From Bradyrhizobium algeriense (GTDB lineage: Bacteria > Pseudomonadota > Alphaproteobacteria > Rhizobiales > Xanthobacteraceae), in the NCBI RefSeq assembly GCF_036924595.1, contig NZ_JAZHRV010000001.1, forward strand, positions 682,001-746,000: DNA of 64,000 bases. Direction: 5' to 3'. The notes under the pieces are model-generated. The model worked only from the letters and a program-made list of their open reading frames with translations, was not told the origin of the DNA and did not search any database. The position numbers and the translations under genes are program-made. Positions 26,675-33,539 of the stretch are shown in pieces. Numbering within the stretch: position 1 is the stretch's first letter; each line of letters opens with the position of its first letter.

Positions 26675-27057
26675 TTGCCTTGCTCGTCGTGATTAAGCCG
26701 CAGCCACGGCAGTTTCTCATCGGTGAAGAAGTGCTTGCTCGGTTGCAGCTCCGTCGCCCGGTCGAAGGCACCGACGTGATAGTGCGTTTCCGTCGGAAAA
26801 TGCACGGTAGCGCAGGTCAGCGTGGAGCCGCAGCGGGAACAGAAGCCCCGCGTGGTGCCCGGCGATGATTTGAACGTGGTTATGGTGCCCTCGGTCAGCG
26901 TGACAGCGTCGTTTTCGAACCCGACGAAGACGCTGACCGGCGCACCAGAATGGCGGCGGCAGCTATCGCAGTGACACCAGAAGACCCCTTTCGGCCGGCC
27001 TCGCGCCTCGAAACGCACCGCCCCGCAGAGGCAGCGTCCTGAAAAGGCCTCGGTCAT
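26671..27057 (-). CDS. GFA (CENP-V-like) family zinc protein
   Basis: A 128-residue protein with the GFA zinc-cysteine pattern: CLCGAVRF near residues 9-16, CHCDSCRRHSG near 29-39 and CSRCGSTL near 75-82. The family is named for glutathione-dependent formaldehyde-activating enzyme, but most members have no proven activity; thiol adduct chemistry is plausible. Overlaps by 4 bases with both the MFS gene upstream and the cysteine desulfurase gene downstream, so translation is coupled on both sides. Confidence 0.85.
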   Translation of the reverse strand: MTEAFSGRCLCGAVRFEARGRPKGVFWCHCDSCRRHSGAPVSVFVGFENDAVTLTEGTITTFKSSPGTTRGFCSRCGSTLTCATVHFPTETHYHVGAFDRATELQPSKHFFTDEKLPWLRLNHDEQGK

Positions 27058-28313
27058 TGTCGCGCTCCGGGTCTGGACTCCATGGCGATGAATACGATCG
27101 CCCCCGACAGGAAGGTGAGCGCGCCAATCGTTCCGATCGCCCAACCCATGCCGAAGAGGTCGGCGATCAGGCCGGCCGACAGCGCACCGATCGCGTAACC
27201 GAGATCGCGCCAGAAGCGGTAGACACTGAGCGATCGTGCGCGCCAGCTCGGATGCGAGGCGTCGGAGACGGCGGCGATCAGGCTGGGATACACCATGGCC
27301 GTGCCAAGCCCGAGCAGCAGGCTGCCGACAAGCCACCATTCGAAATGACTTGTTGCTGCAGTCAGAAACAAGCCTACGGCCTGCACCCACATGCCAGGCA
27401 CTATCAGTCCCTTGCGGCCCCAACGATCGGAAAGAGGGCCCGTAGCGATCTGCAGGATGCCCCAGGTCACCGGATAGACGGCCTTCAAGATACCGATCCG
27501 GTCGACATGGAGGCCGAACGAAGCGAAGAACAGGGGAAAGATTCCCCAGCTCATCCCATCATTAAGATTATTGACGAGCCCGGCCTGCGACGCGGCAAAA
27601 AGGTTGCGATCCCGGAACGAGGTGAGAAGGAATATCTCGCGGAAGCTGATCGGCACCGATTGCTGCGTATGGGCCGCCGTTTCCAGTCGGACGTGCTCCC
27701 GTGTATCCTGCACCAGTAGGATCGAGAGCGCCGTGCCAAGAATCGCATAGGCAACGCCTAGGTAGATCGGCGCCGGCCGCAGACCGTACTTCGAGGCAAG
27801 ATACCCGGTGAGGAAGGCGGTCACGCCCACCGCGAGATAGCCGGCGAACTCGTTGAGGCCGACGGCAAGTCCACGCGACTTCGGCCCGACGAGATCGATT
27901 TTCATGATCACCGTCATCGACCAGGCAAGACCCTGGTTGATGCCGAGAAGGGCGTTCGCTGCGATGATCCATCCCCAACTCGGCGCCCAGACGATCATGA
28001 ACGGCACCGGCAGGCCGACGAGCCAGCCGAGGACCAGAACCCGCTTGCGCCCCCAAGCATCGGCGAGCTGACCGGAGACCAAGTTGGCGCACGCCTTCAC
28101 GACTCCGAAGCTGACGATGAAGGAAACGACGAGCGTCGTCGAACTGATCCTGAACTCCTCGGAGCCGATCAGCGGCACGACTGTTCGTTCGATTCCGACC
28201 ATGCCGCCGACGAAGGCGTTGATCAGGACGAGCAAGGCGAACTGTGGCCAGTTCTCCCTGAGACCCAGGCGAATCGGGGAGGTTGGCTGTTGTGTCGTTG
28301 CCGCTTCGCTCAT
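27054..28313 (-). CDS. MFS transporter
   Basis: A 419-residue major facilitator protein with about twelve membrane segments. The inter-helix motif SGQLADAWGRKRVLVLG (near residues 63-79) is the conserved G-x-x-x-D-x-x-G-R loop, and a related one in the second half reads GPLSDRWGRKGLIVPG. Substrate unknown. Its position between the MBL protein and GFA/cysteine desulfurase genes, 3 bases after the MBL gene, suggests it moves a sulfur compound or a thiol adduct in or out. Confidence 0.9.
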   Translation of the reverse strand: MSEAATTQQPTSPIRLGLRENWPQFALLVLINAFVGGMVGIERTVVPLIGSEEFRISSTTLVVSFIVSFGVVKACANLVSGQLADAWGRKRVLVLGWLVGLPVPFMIVWAPSWGWIIAANALLGINQGLAWSMTVIMKIDLVGPKSRGLAVGLNEFAGYLAVGVTAFLTGYLASKYGLRPAPIYLGVAYAILGTALSILLVQDTREHVRLETAAHTQQSVPISFREIFLLTSFRDRNLFAASQAGLVNNLNDGMSWGIFPLFFASFGLHVDRIGILKAVYPVTWGILQIATGPLSDRWGRKGLIVPGMWVQAVGLFLTAATSHFEWWLVGSLLLGLGTAMVYPSLIAAVSDASHPSWRARSLSVYRFWRDLGYAIGALSAGLIADLFGMGWAIGTIGALTFLSGAIVFIAMESRPGARQ

Positions 28314-28316
28314 GGA

Positions 28317-29057
28317 TCAGGCTGCGGCGGCGGCCGCGCCCGAATTGGCCGCCCTGATCTTCGCGGCTTCCGGTGGCGCCGGCGGAATCTCGGCGACCAT
28401 GAACCGAACAAACTCGGCTTCGTCCTCGATCGTGAACGCCTGATTGTGCCGTTTCTCGAAGCCGATCGCCGACGATGGTTTGCCGCTTAGTCGCCGGCCG
28501 CAGACCGAGCCCGCATAGGCGCCCGGCAGCACCTCGACGTAGTCAGGCAGCTCCTTCAGCCTTCGCACGCTCTTGAACAATTGCCTCGCGCCTTCCTCCG
28601 CGCTCGCGGCGAGTTCGGTGCGGCCGAGATCGCCGACCATGAGCGTGTGTCCGGTGAAGACGAACCACGGCTCGTCCGCGCGCGTTCGATCCGTCACAAG
28701 GATGCAGATGTGCTCGGGCGTGTGTCCGGGCGTGTGCAGCACGGTGGCAGAGACGTTGCCGAGGGGAAGAACGTCGCCGTCGCGCACGCCCTTGTGCGGA
28801 AACGATACGCCGGCCTCCGCCGAGAGCACGTACTCCGCTCCCGCTGCGGCCGCGAGTGCCCGGCCGACCGATAGGTGGTCGGCATGGACATGCGTGTCGA
28901 TGACGAAATGTATCCGCATGCCGGCATTGTCGGCGGCCTGCAGGTAGGGCTGAATATCGCCGACTGGGTCAACGACCGCCCCGGCAGCCTGGCCGCCGCA
29001 GCCGAAGAGGTAGGAAATACCGACCGGATCGCTATGCAAGAACTGGCGGAGAATCAT
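28317..29057 (-). CDS. MBL-fold protein related to persulfide dioxygenases, altered metal ligands
   Basis: A 246-residue metallo-beta-lactamase fold protein started at ATG 29057 (GGGAG site upstream); the longer reading from 29093 runs into the promoter. It keeps THVHADH (H56, H58, D60, H61) and TPGHTPEH (H112). Two expected ligands differ: the FTGD motif is FTGH (H137), and the PxHG histidine region reads LPGAYAGS (Ala180). Sequence flow (GRTEL, GFEKRHN) is like ETHE1/Blh persulfide dioxygenases and their relatives. First gene of the minus-strand operon, divergent from an ArsR-rhodanese regulator. Function likely in sulfane-sulfur oxidation, but metal content may be unusual. Confidence 0.85.
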   Translation of the reverse strand: MILRQFLHSDPVGISYLFGCGGQAAGAVVDPVGDIQPYLQAADNAGMRIHFVIDTHVHADHLSVGRALAAAAGAEYVLSAEAGVSFPHKGVRDGDVLPLGNVSATVLHTPGHTPEHICILVTDRTRADEPWFVFTGHTLMVGDLGRTELAASAEEGARQLFKSVRRLKELPDYVEVLPGAYAGSVCGRRLSGKPSSAIGFEKRHNQAFTIEDEAEFVRFMVAEIPPAPPEAAKIRAANSGAAAAAA

Positions 29058-29090
29058 GGACTTGCACTCCCTCGTGAGAAACGCTAGATA

Positions 29091-29112
29091 CATTCAATCG
29101 ATCTGCTGAATG
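29091..29112. promoter_or_regulatory. Probable ArsR-type operator
   Basis: CATTCA, ten bases, TGAATG: an inverted repeat in the 73-base divergent region between the MBL operon and the ArsR-rhodanese gene. The flanks are AT-rich (GATA and ATATAT), unlike the surrounding GC-rich DNA. One site here could control both directions. Confidence 0.55.
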
Positions 29113-29130
29113 ATATATGGAAGGAGCGCC

Positions 29131-29799
29131 GTGTCAAGCTCGGGACCGAAACAGGCGATTTATGAGAATCTTGCCCAGGTGGCGCAGGCGCTCGGCCACG
29201 CTCACCGGCTTGAACTTTTGGAACATCTTGCGCAGGGAATACGCACCGTCGAGGAACTGTCGGCTCGCGCACATCTATCGTTCGCCAATACGTCGCGGCA
29301 CTTACAGATCCTGAGGCGCGCACGGCTTGTTGAGACCGAGCGTCGCGGCAAACACATTCTCTATCGTCTGGCCGGCGATGCCGAAGTGATCACGCTGATC
29401 AAAGCGCTAGGGCGCGTCGGTGAACGGAACGTTGCCGAGATCGGGCGCTTGGTCACCGATTATTTTCACGCGCGTGACGCGCTTGAGCCTGTATCGCGTG
29501 ATGACCTGGTCGCGCGATTGCGGGACGATCTGGTGACGGTCCTCGACGTGCGGCCCGAAGATGAGTTCGCCCTGGGCCATCTCCCGGGCGCGCTCAACAT
29601 TCCTCTGGCCGAACTGGAAAGGCGTTTGGGCGAACTGTCAAAATGCCGTGAGGTGATTGCTTATTGTCGCGGGCCCTATTGCGTTCTTTCGTTCGAAGCC
29701 GTGTCAGCCCTGAGGGCGCGCGGCTATCGCGTTCGCCGTCTTGAGGACGGTTACCCCGAATGGAAAGCCGCCGGCCTGCCGGTCGAATCCGTGGCTTGA
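29131..29799 (+). CDS. ArsR-family repressor fused to a rhodanese domain
   Basis: A 222-residue fusion, started at GTG 29131 directly behind GGAAGGAG; ATG 29110 overlaps the operator. Residues about 10-95 are an ArsR winged helix (RTVEELSARAHLSFANTSRH, LVETERRGKHILYRLAG). Residues about 125-220 are a rhodanese domain with DVRPEDEFALGHLPGA and active loop C-R-G-P-Y-C (179-184). The DNA-binding domain has no cysteine, so the paired-Cys switch of SqrR/BigR is absent; the only Cys are 172, 179 and 184, all in the rhodanese part, so persulfide sensing through that domain is the natural inference. It is divergent from the MBL/MFS/GFA/desulfurase operon. Confidence 0.9.
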   Translation: MSSSGPKQAIYENLAQVAQALGHAHRLELLEHLAQGIRTVEELSARAHLSFANTSRHLQILRRARLVETERRGKHILYRLAGDAEVITLIKALGRVGERNVAEIGRLVTDYFHARDALEPVSRDDLVARLRDDLVTVLDVRPEDEFALGHLPGALNIPLAELERRLGELSKCREVIAYCRGPYCVLSFEAVSALRARGYRVRRLEDGYPEWKAAGLPVESVA

Positions 29800-29820
29800 G
29801 ACAGGTCGATCAGGTGCGTC

Positions 29821-30645
29821 ATGGATGATAAGCCTCATCGCGCGGAATCCGCGTGGCCGATCGTCGGTGTCAAGGATCACAAAGCGCCCTCGGTATTCCG
29901 GCCTGAATCCCTGTTGAGGGAGGCGCGCCGGCAGAGGCAGTTGCCACTCCTCAACGTGCCCGAAATCTGCGTGCTCGATCCGGACGGTGACGTTGTCCGC
30001 CACCTCAAGCGGACCGGCGCTGGCCGCATCCATGAAGGTTGGGCCTGCTATCACACCGAGCTTCTTGCCTTCGATCTCGACGGCATCGGCGAGATCGGCA
30101 TCGTCGGTTGCGCCGTTGGTGCGCCGTTCGCCGTGCTCGTGGCAGAGCAGCTCTTCGCGTCCGGCTGCCGACTTCTCGTCAGCGTCACGTCCGCCGGACA
30201 AATCACCGCAATCGGGCCGACGCCGTACTTCGTCCTGATTGACCGAGCGCTGCGCGATGAGGGGACAAGTTATCACTACCAGCCGGGCTCGACTTTCGCC
30301 GAAGCACCCGACTCGTCGCTTCTGGACCGCGTCGAGCGGGCGTGCCGATCGCTGCCCGAGAAACTGCATCGCGGCTCGACCTGGACGACGGACGCTCCGT
30401 ATCGCGAGACGGAAGCGGCCATCGCGCGGGCGCTCGATCTGGCAACGCTTGCAGTCGAGATGGAAGCGGCCGCTCTCTATGCCTTCAGCGCGACGAGCGG
30501 CCATTCCATCGTCTGTTTCGCGCACGTCACAAATTCGATGGCGCAAACGGAGGTCGATTTTGAGAAGGGTGAGGCTGACGGCGCCAAGGCAACCCTTGCT
30601 GTCGTCGCAGCAGCCGCGCGCGGCTGGCGACGCTATGACCCATGA
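29821..30645 (+). CDS. Nucleoside phosphorylase family protein
   Basis: A 274-residue protein of the PNP/UDP phosphorylase superfamily. It shows the GIVGCAVGAPFAVLVAEQL segment (near 94-112), the central substrate motif VEMEAAALYAFSA (near 216-228) and a preceding TWTTDAPYRET segment, matching the uridine-phosphorylase-like subgroup. It cleaves nucleosides with phosphate; the base is not readable. It follows the ArsR-rhodanese gene by 21 bases in the same direction. A link to thio-nucleoside salvage (for example methylthioadenosine) would fit the sulfur neighbours but is speculation. Confidence 0.83.
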   Translation: MDDKPHRAESAWPIVGVKDHKAPSVFRPESLLREARRQRQLPLLNVPEICVLDPDGDVVRHLKRTGAGRIHEGWACYHTELLAFDLDGIGEIGIVGCAVGAPFAVLVAEQLFASGCRLLVSVTSAGQITAIGPTPYFVLIDRALRDEGTSYHYQPGSTFAEAPDSSLLDRVERACRSLPEKLHRGSTWTTDAPYRETEAAIARALDLATLAVEMEAAALYAFSATSGHSIVCFAHVTNSMAQTEVDFEKGEADGAKATLAVVAAAARGWRRYDP

Positions 30646-30690
30646 CCAGTTATGGCCGTAGCTGAAAGTTTCGCCCACATCTCTATACGT

Positions 30691-30737
30691 TTGACTTAAT
30701 CATCAGCGCGTGCTAATCATTAGCTATGACTAATGAT
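30691..30737 (+). promoter_or_regulatory. Promoter and operator of the ArsR/AHA1 operon
   Basis: TTGACT (30691-30696), a 17-base spacer and TAATCA (30714-30719). A perfect inverted repeat with arms ATCATTAG (30716-30723) and CTAATGAT (30730-30737), six bases apart, covers the -10 box and the expected start point, which fits autorepression by the ArsR protein encoded next. Confidence 0.7.
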
Positions 30738-30756
30738 ACGCTGAGAACCCTGTGTC

Positions 30757-31128
30757 ATGACCGAATTGAAAGGTCCCGTTGGCACTCCCGGCTTCGGACG
30801 TCGGCCAGCCATGGCTAAAGACAACGCGCAACTGGCCGCTCTGGGCGATTCGACTCGCAGACGAATATTCGAACTTGTGGGCGCGCGGCCTCGCACTGTC
30901 GTTGAACTCACCCGAGAACTGACAGTCTCCCAGTCAGCCGTCTCCCAGCATCTGAAGGTGCTGCGCGAATCTCGTTTGGTTCGTGCCGAGCCAAAGGGGG
31001 CCAGCAACATTTATCACATCGATCCTGCGGGACTCGGCCAGATGCGCGTCTGGCTTGACCGGTTCTGGAGCAGCACACTGGCAGCTTACAAAGTGGCCGT
31101 CGAAAAATCAGTGGAGGACCAGCAATGA
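30757..31128 (+). CDS. ArsR-family transcriptional repressor
   Basis: A 123-residue winged-helix repressor. The recognition region is clear: LGDSTRRRIFELVGARPRTV (about 29-48), then ELTVSQSAVSQHLKVLRESR (about 56-75) and a wing GASNIYHID. It has no cysteine at all, so no metal-thiolate or persulfide site. ATG 30811 would give a 105-residue form starting at MAKDN and is a fair alternative. The 4-base overlap with an AHA1-type gene is the common ArsR/SRPBCC pair, in which the repressor controls its neighbour. A palindromic operator lies over its promoter. Confidence 0.88.
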   Translation: MTELKGPVGTPGFGRRPAMAKDNAQLAALGDSTRRRIFELVGARPRTVVELTRELTVSQSAVSQHLKVLRESRLVRAEPKGASNIYHIDPAGLGQMRVWLDRFWSSTLAAYKVAVEKSVEDQQ

Positions 31129-31610
31129 CTAAACGTGTATCGGCAGCGCCCATCAAACAATCTGTCGTGGTCGAGGCGCCTATCGATCGCGCGTTCAAGG
31201 TCTTCACTGAAGACTTCGGCAGCTTCAAGCCACGCGAGCACAATCTGCTCTCCGTCCCGATCGCAGAGACCGTGTTCGAACCGCGGGTCGGGGGTCACGT
31301 TTATGATCGAGGTGTCGATGGAAGCGAATGCCGCTGGGCGCGTGTGTTGGCTTTTGAGCCGCCGAATCGCGTCCTTCTAAGCTGGGACATCAGCCCGCGC
31401 TGGCAAATCGAAACTGATCCCGACAAGACCAGTGAATGGGAGGTTCGGTTCATTGCCGAATCGCCAAGCCGGACTCGGTTGGAGCTTGAGCACCGTCACC
31501 TTGAACGCCATGGCGAGGGTTGGGAAAGCGTCCGGGATGGAGTCGAGGGCGATCAGGGCTGGCCGCTTTATCTGAAACGGTTCGCCGAACGGATTGTCGG
31601 CGAGGCATGA
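31125..31610 (+). CDS. SRPBCC / AHA1-domain protein
   Basis: A 161-residue START-like (SRPBCC, activator of Hsp90 ATPase homologue 1 type) protein. It begins SVVVEAPIDRAFKVFTEDF, has the GGHVYDRGVDGSECRWARVLAFEPPNRVLLSWDI stretch split over strands in the middle, and ends in a long C-terminal helix (GWPLYLKRFAERI). Such proteins bind small hydrophobic ligands in a cavity; ligand unknown. It is coupled to the ArsR repressor gene by the ATGA overlap. Confidence 0.87.
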   Translation: MTKRVSAAPIKQSVVVEAPIDRAFKVFTEDFGSFKPREHNLLSVPIAETVFEPRVGGHVYDRGVDGSECRWARVLAFEPPNRVLLSWDISPRWQIETDPDKTSEWEVRFIAESPSRTRLELEHRHLERHGEGWESVRDGVEGDQGWPLYLKRFAERIVGEA

Positions 31611-31654
31611 TGCTCGCGTCCCTTGCGACATGATCGTAATCGGCGGAGGTCTGT

Positions 31655-32068
31655 ATGGCAGCCTACTCGCTTAGCATTGTCGGCGTGCTTTTCCTTTGCC
31701 TCCTGTTAATTGGACTGGCGGTCTTTTCAGGAGCGTCCAAAGGCAGGTCCGGGGCACTCTCCGGACCTGTCCTTCCAGCCGATGAAGACAATCTGCTGTA
31801 CCGGATCGATCGCGTTCACATGAACGCGGTGGAGGCGCTGACTCCTTTTGTCGTCCCGTCTGTTCTGGCTATGTTGATGGGGGTAAGACCCGCTACGCTT
31901 GCAACGCTCGTATGGATCTATATCGCAATTCGTCTGACCCACGTTGCGGTCTATTTGCGCGGAGGCAACGCCGCCAAAGGCGGCAGCATCAGAACCGTTC
32001 TCTATGTTTCAGGTGCGCTCGTAACTATCATTCTCATTGCCGTAACCACCGTGGCAGCCATCCATTAG
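31655..32068 (+). CDS. MAPEG-family membrane protein
   Basis: A 137-residue protein with four hydrophobic segments (near 5-25, 60-77, 80-97, 113-134) and the MAPEG-type core RIDRVHMNAVEALTPFV, where the basic residue and Asn/Glu contact glutathione in the family. MAPEG proteins are membrane glutathione transferases or peroxidases. A GGCGGAGG ribosome site precedes the ATG. It follows the AHA1 gene by 44 bases and probably shares its transcript. Confidence 0.85.
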   Translation: MAAYSLSIVGVLFLCLLLIGLAVFSGASKGRSGALSGPVLPADEDNLLYRIDRVHMNAVEALTPFVVPSVLAMLMGVRPATLATLVWIYIAIRLTHVAVYLRGGNAAKGGSIRTVLYVSGALVTIILIAVTTVAAIH

Positions 32069-32213
32069 GGTATCAACACCGGGCCGCCTGACGACGGTGA
32101 TCATTTCGGCTGTTGGCCCATCGCGTCATTTCGCTGGGCTGCGGAACTTGGTCGCTATCCGGGCCGAGCGGACTTTGGCAAGCCGTCCGCCCGGCAGATC
32201 TATAGTTTCACGC

Positions 32214-32726
32214 CTAGATTGCTCGAATGCTGCGAGTGCGGACAGCTGGCTTGGTAGTCTGGGCGGTGCCGACGACGCGCTTGATCTTCTCCCTCTTGCG
32301 AGTGATCGCCCCGGACGCTTCCTTCATGTAATCGGGATGGTGATGACCCTAGGTGTCGATTAGAACCTTCACCGACATGCCGAGATAACCAGCCGCTTCC
32401 CATGGGTCAGTGCCCAGCTGCATGAGCCAGGTCGCTGCCGTATGGCGTAGCGTGTGCGGCGTGACGTTGCCGTCCGAGAGGTCGAGCTTCGCCACCTCCA
32501 CGGCGCGAGCGAAGCCGTTCTTGACCGACTTCACGCCCGTGCCCTGCCACTCGACGAAGTGGTTGGCGATGATCTTCTTGTCGCACCAGCGACGCATGTG
32601 GACCAGCAGTCGGTCCGGCAGCGGCACGGTGGGCTGACGCTTGTTCGTAGCGCGCCGGCCGATCGCCAGACGGTGATAGAGGCCGCTCAAGAGGCACGTG
32701 ACAGCTTGCCCGCAACCAAGCATCAA
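32214..32726 (-). pseudogene. Tyrosine recombinase (integrase) remnant
   Basis: The reading frame carries the catalytic HTLRHTAATWLM box (H-x-x-R) and GYLGMSVKVLIDT. A TAG at 32349-32351 stands where the family has the catalytic Tyr (followed in frame by GHHHPDYMKEASG), and the frame then stays open to a TAG at 32214. The N-terminal catalytic Arg region is missing. So this is a 5'-truncated phage-type integrase with a nonsense change in the active-site tyrosine. It lies beside the right tRNA-fragment repeat, as expected for the enzyme that formed the island. Confidence 0.85.
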
Positions 32727-32794
32727 GTCCGGCAGCGGGCTCTGTCGGGAAACCGAGCAAAATCAGCGGTTCTTGATCGAGATCATGCACGTTT

Positions 32795-33170
32795 GGACAG
32801 GTTTTGCCTGCAATCGCGCCGAAGAGCCTGCTGCTGGGTGGGGCCATGGGCGTTTAACGAATTGCGCGACGATGCATTAGTGCCGCTGATTTGCCCGACG
32901 TGTCAAAATGTTTTCGCAGGATTCGCTCTAGGCATCCATGCCCGCGACCACCTGCTACTTTGCATGGGGTTGTTTTCGATATTTTAGTTGGGAGCGCAGC
33001 GCGGTCCGCCCTTCGCCGCTCCAGTCCGTCTTCGCTTTCGCTTTGCTCAAGCTACGCCGGACACCACGCTTCACCCTTCGGCCCCGCGTGGCTGCGCCAC
33101 GCGTAGCCCGAAGGGCGAAGCGTGGTGGGCCCGGCAGGATTCGAACCTGCAACCAGACCGTTATGAGCGG
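32795..33170. repeat. Long direct repeat, copy III (family A plus tRNA 3' half)
   Basis: Same order and orientation as 25133-25499: GGTTTTGCCTGCAATCG, CTGATTTGCCCGACGTGTC, GTTGTTTTCGATATTTTAGT, a GC-rich hairpin stretch (ACCACGCTTC ... GAAGCGTGGT), then the tRNA fragment. Right edge of the island-like region. Confidence 0.85.
33123..33170 (-). pseudogene. tRNA 3'-half fragment (CAU anticodon), right copy
   Basis: Minus-strand CCG-CTCATAA-CGG anticodon remnant, T arm GCAGG-TTCGAAT-CCTGC, acceptor 3' strand CGGGCCC, A, CCA. The 5' half is absent. It differs from the left copy in the T loop and acceptor bases (CGGGCCC against CCGACCC), so one copy has drifted or the two came from different tRNA genes. 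Confidence 0.85.
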
Positions 33171-33189
33171 CAGAATATCGATCAGCTTC

Positions 33190-33276
33190 GTTGATTTTGC
33201 CGCGTTTTTGTTCGATTTCGATCGCGTTCGTTGCGTTCTGATGAGGTTGTTTCTGGTGCGAAACTGGTGCGGCGTC
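33190..33276 (+). repeat. Repeat family B, copy 1 (next to tRNA fragment)
   Basis: The segment from GTTGATTTTGCCGCG to AACTGGTGCGGCGTC recurs at 39019-39105 with about three quarters identity. It starts 19 bases after the tRNA fragment. Between here and 33540 no gene is convincing. Confidence 0.7.
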
Positions 33277-33539
33277 ATTCTCAGACATTGGCGCACGAAC
33301 CCGCGATGTCCGCTTACGCTAAACAAATGCGGAGTATTGTTTGGATCAGACCCGGACTACTTGGCCGCAGCCGCTGCGGTTTCAACCGGTGGCACAATCC
33401 GGAACATGAAGGTCGAAACCTTTCCCCGGGTTTGAACGGACCGGGAATCTGGTTGCTGACCGGTCCAGAGTTCGTGCGGGCCCCGCTGCCGACAAGGCGC
33501 TGCGAGCGATTGCGGCAGCGAAGCGTAGCGCTCGCGGCA

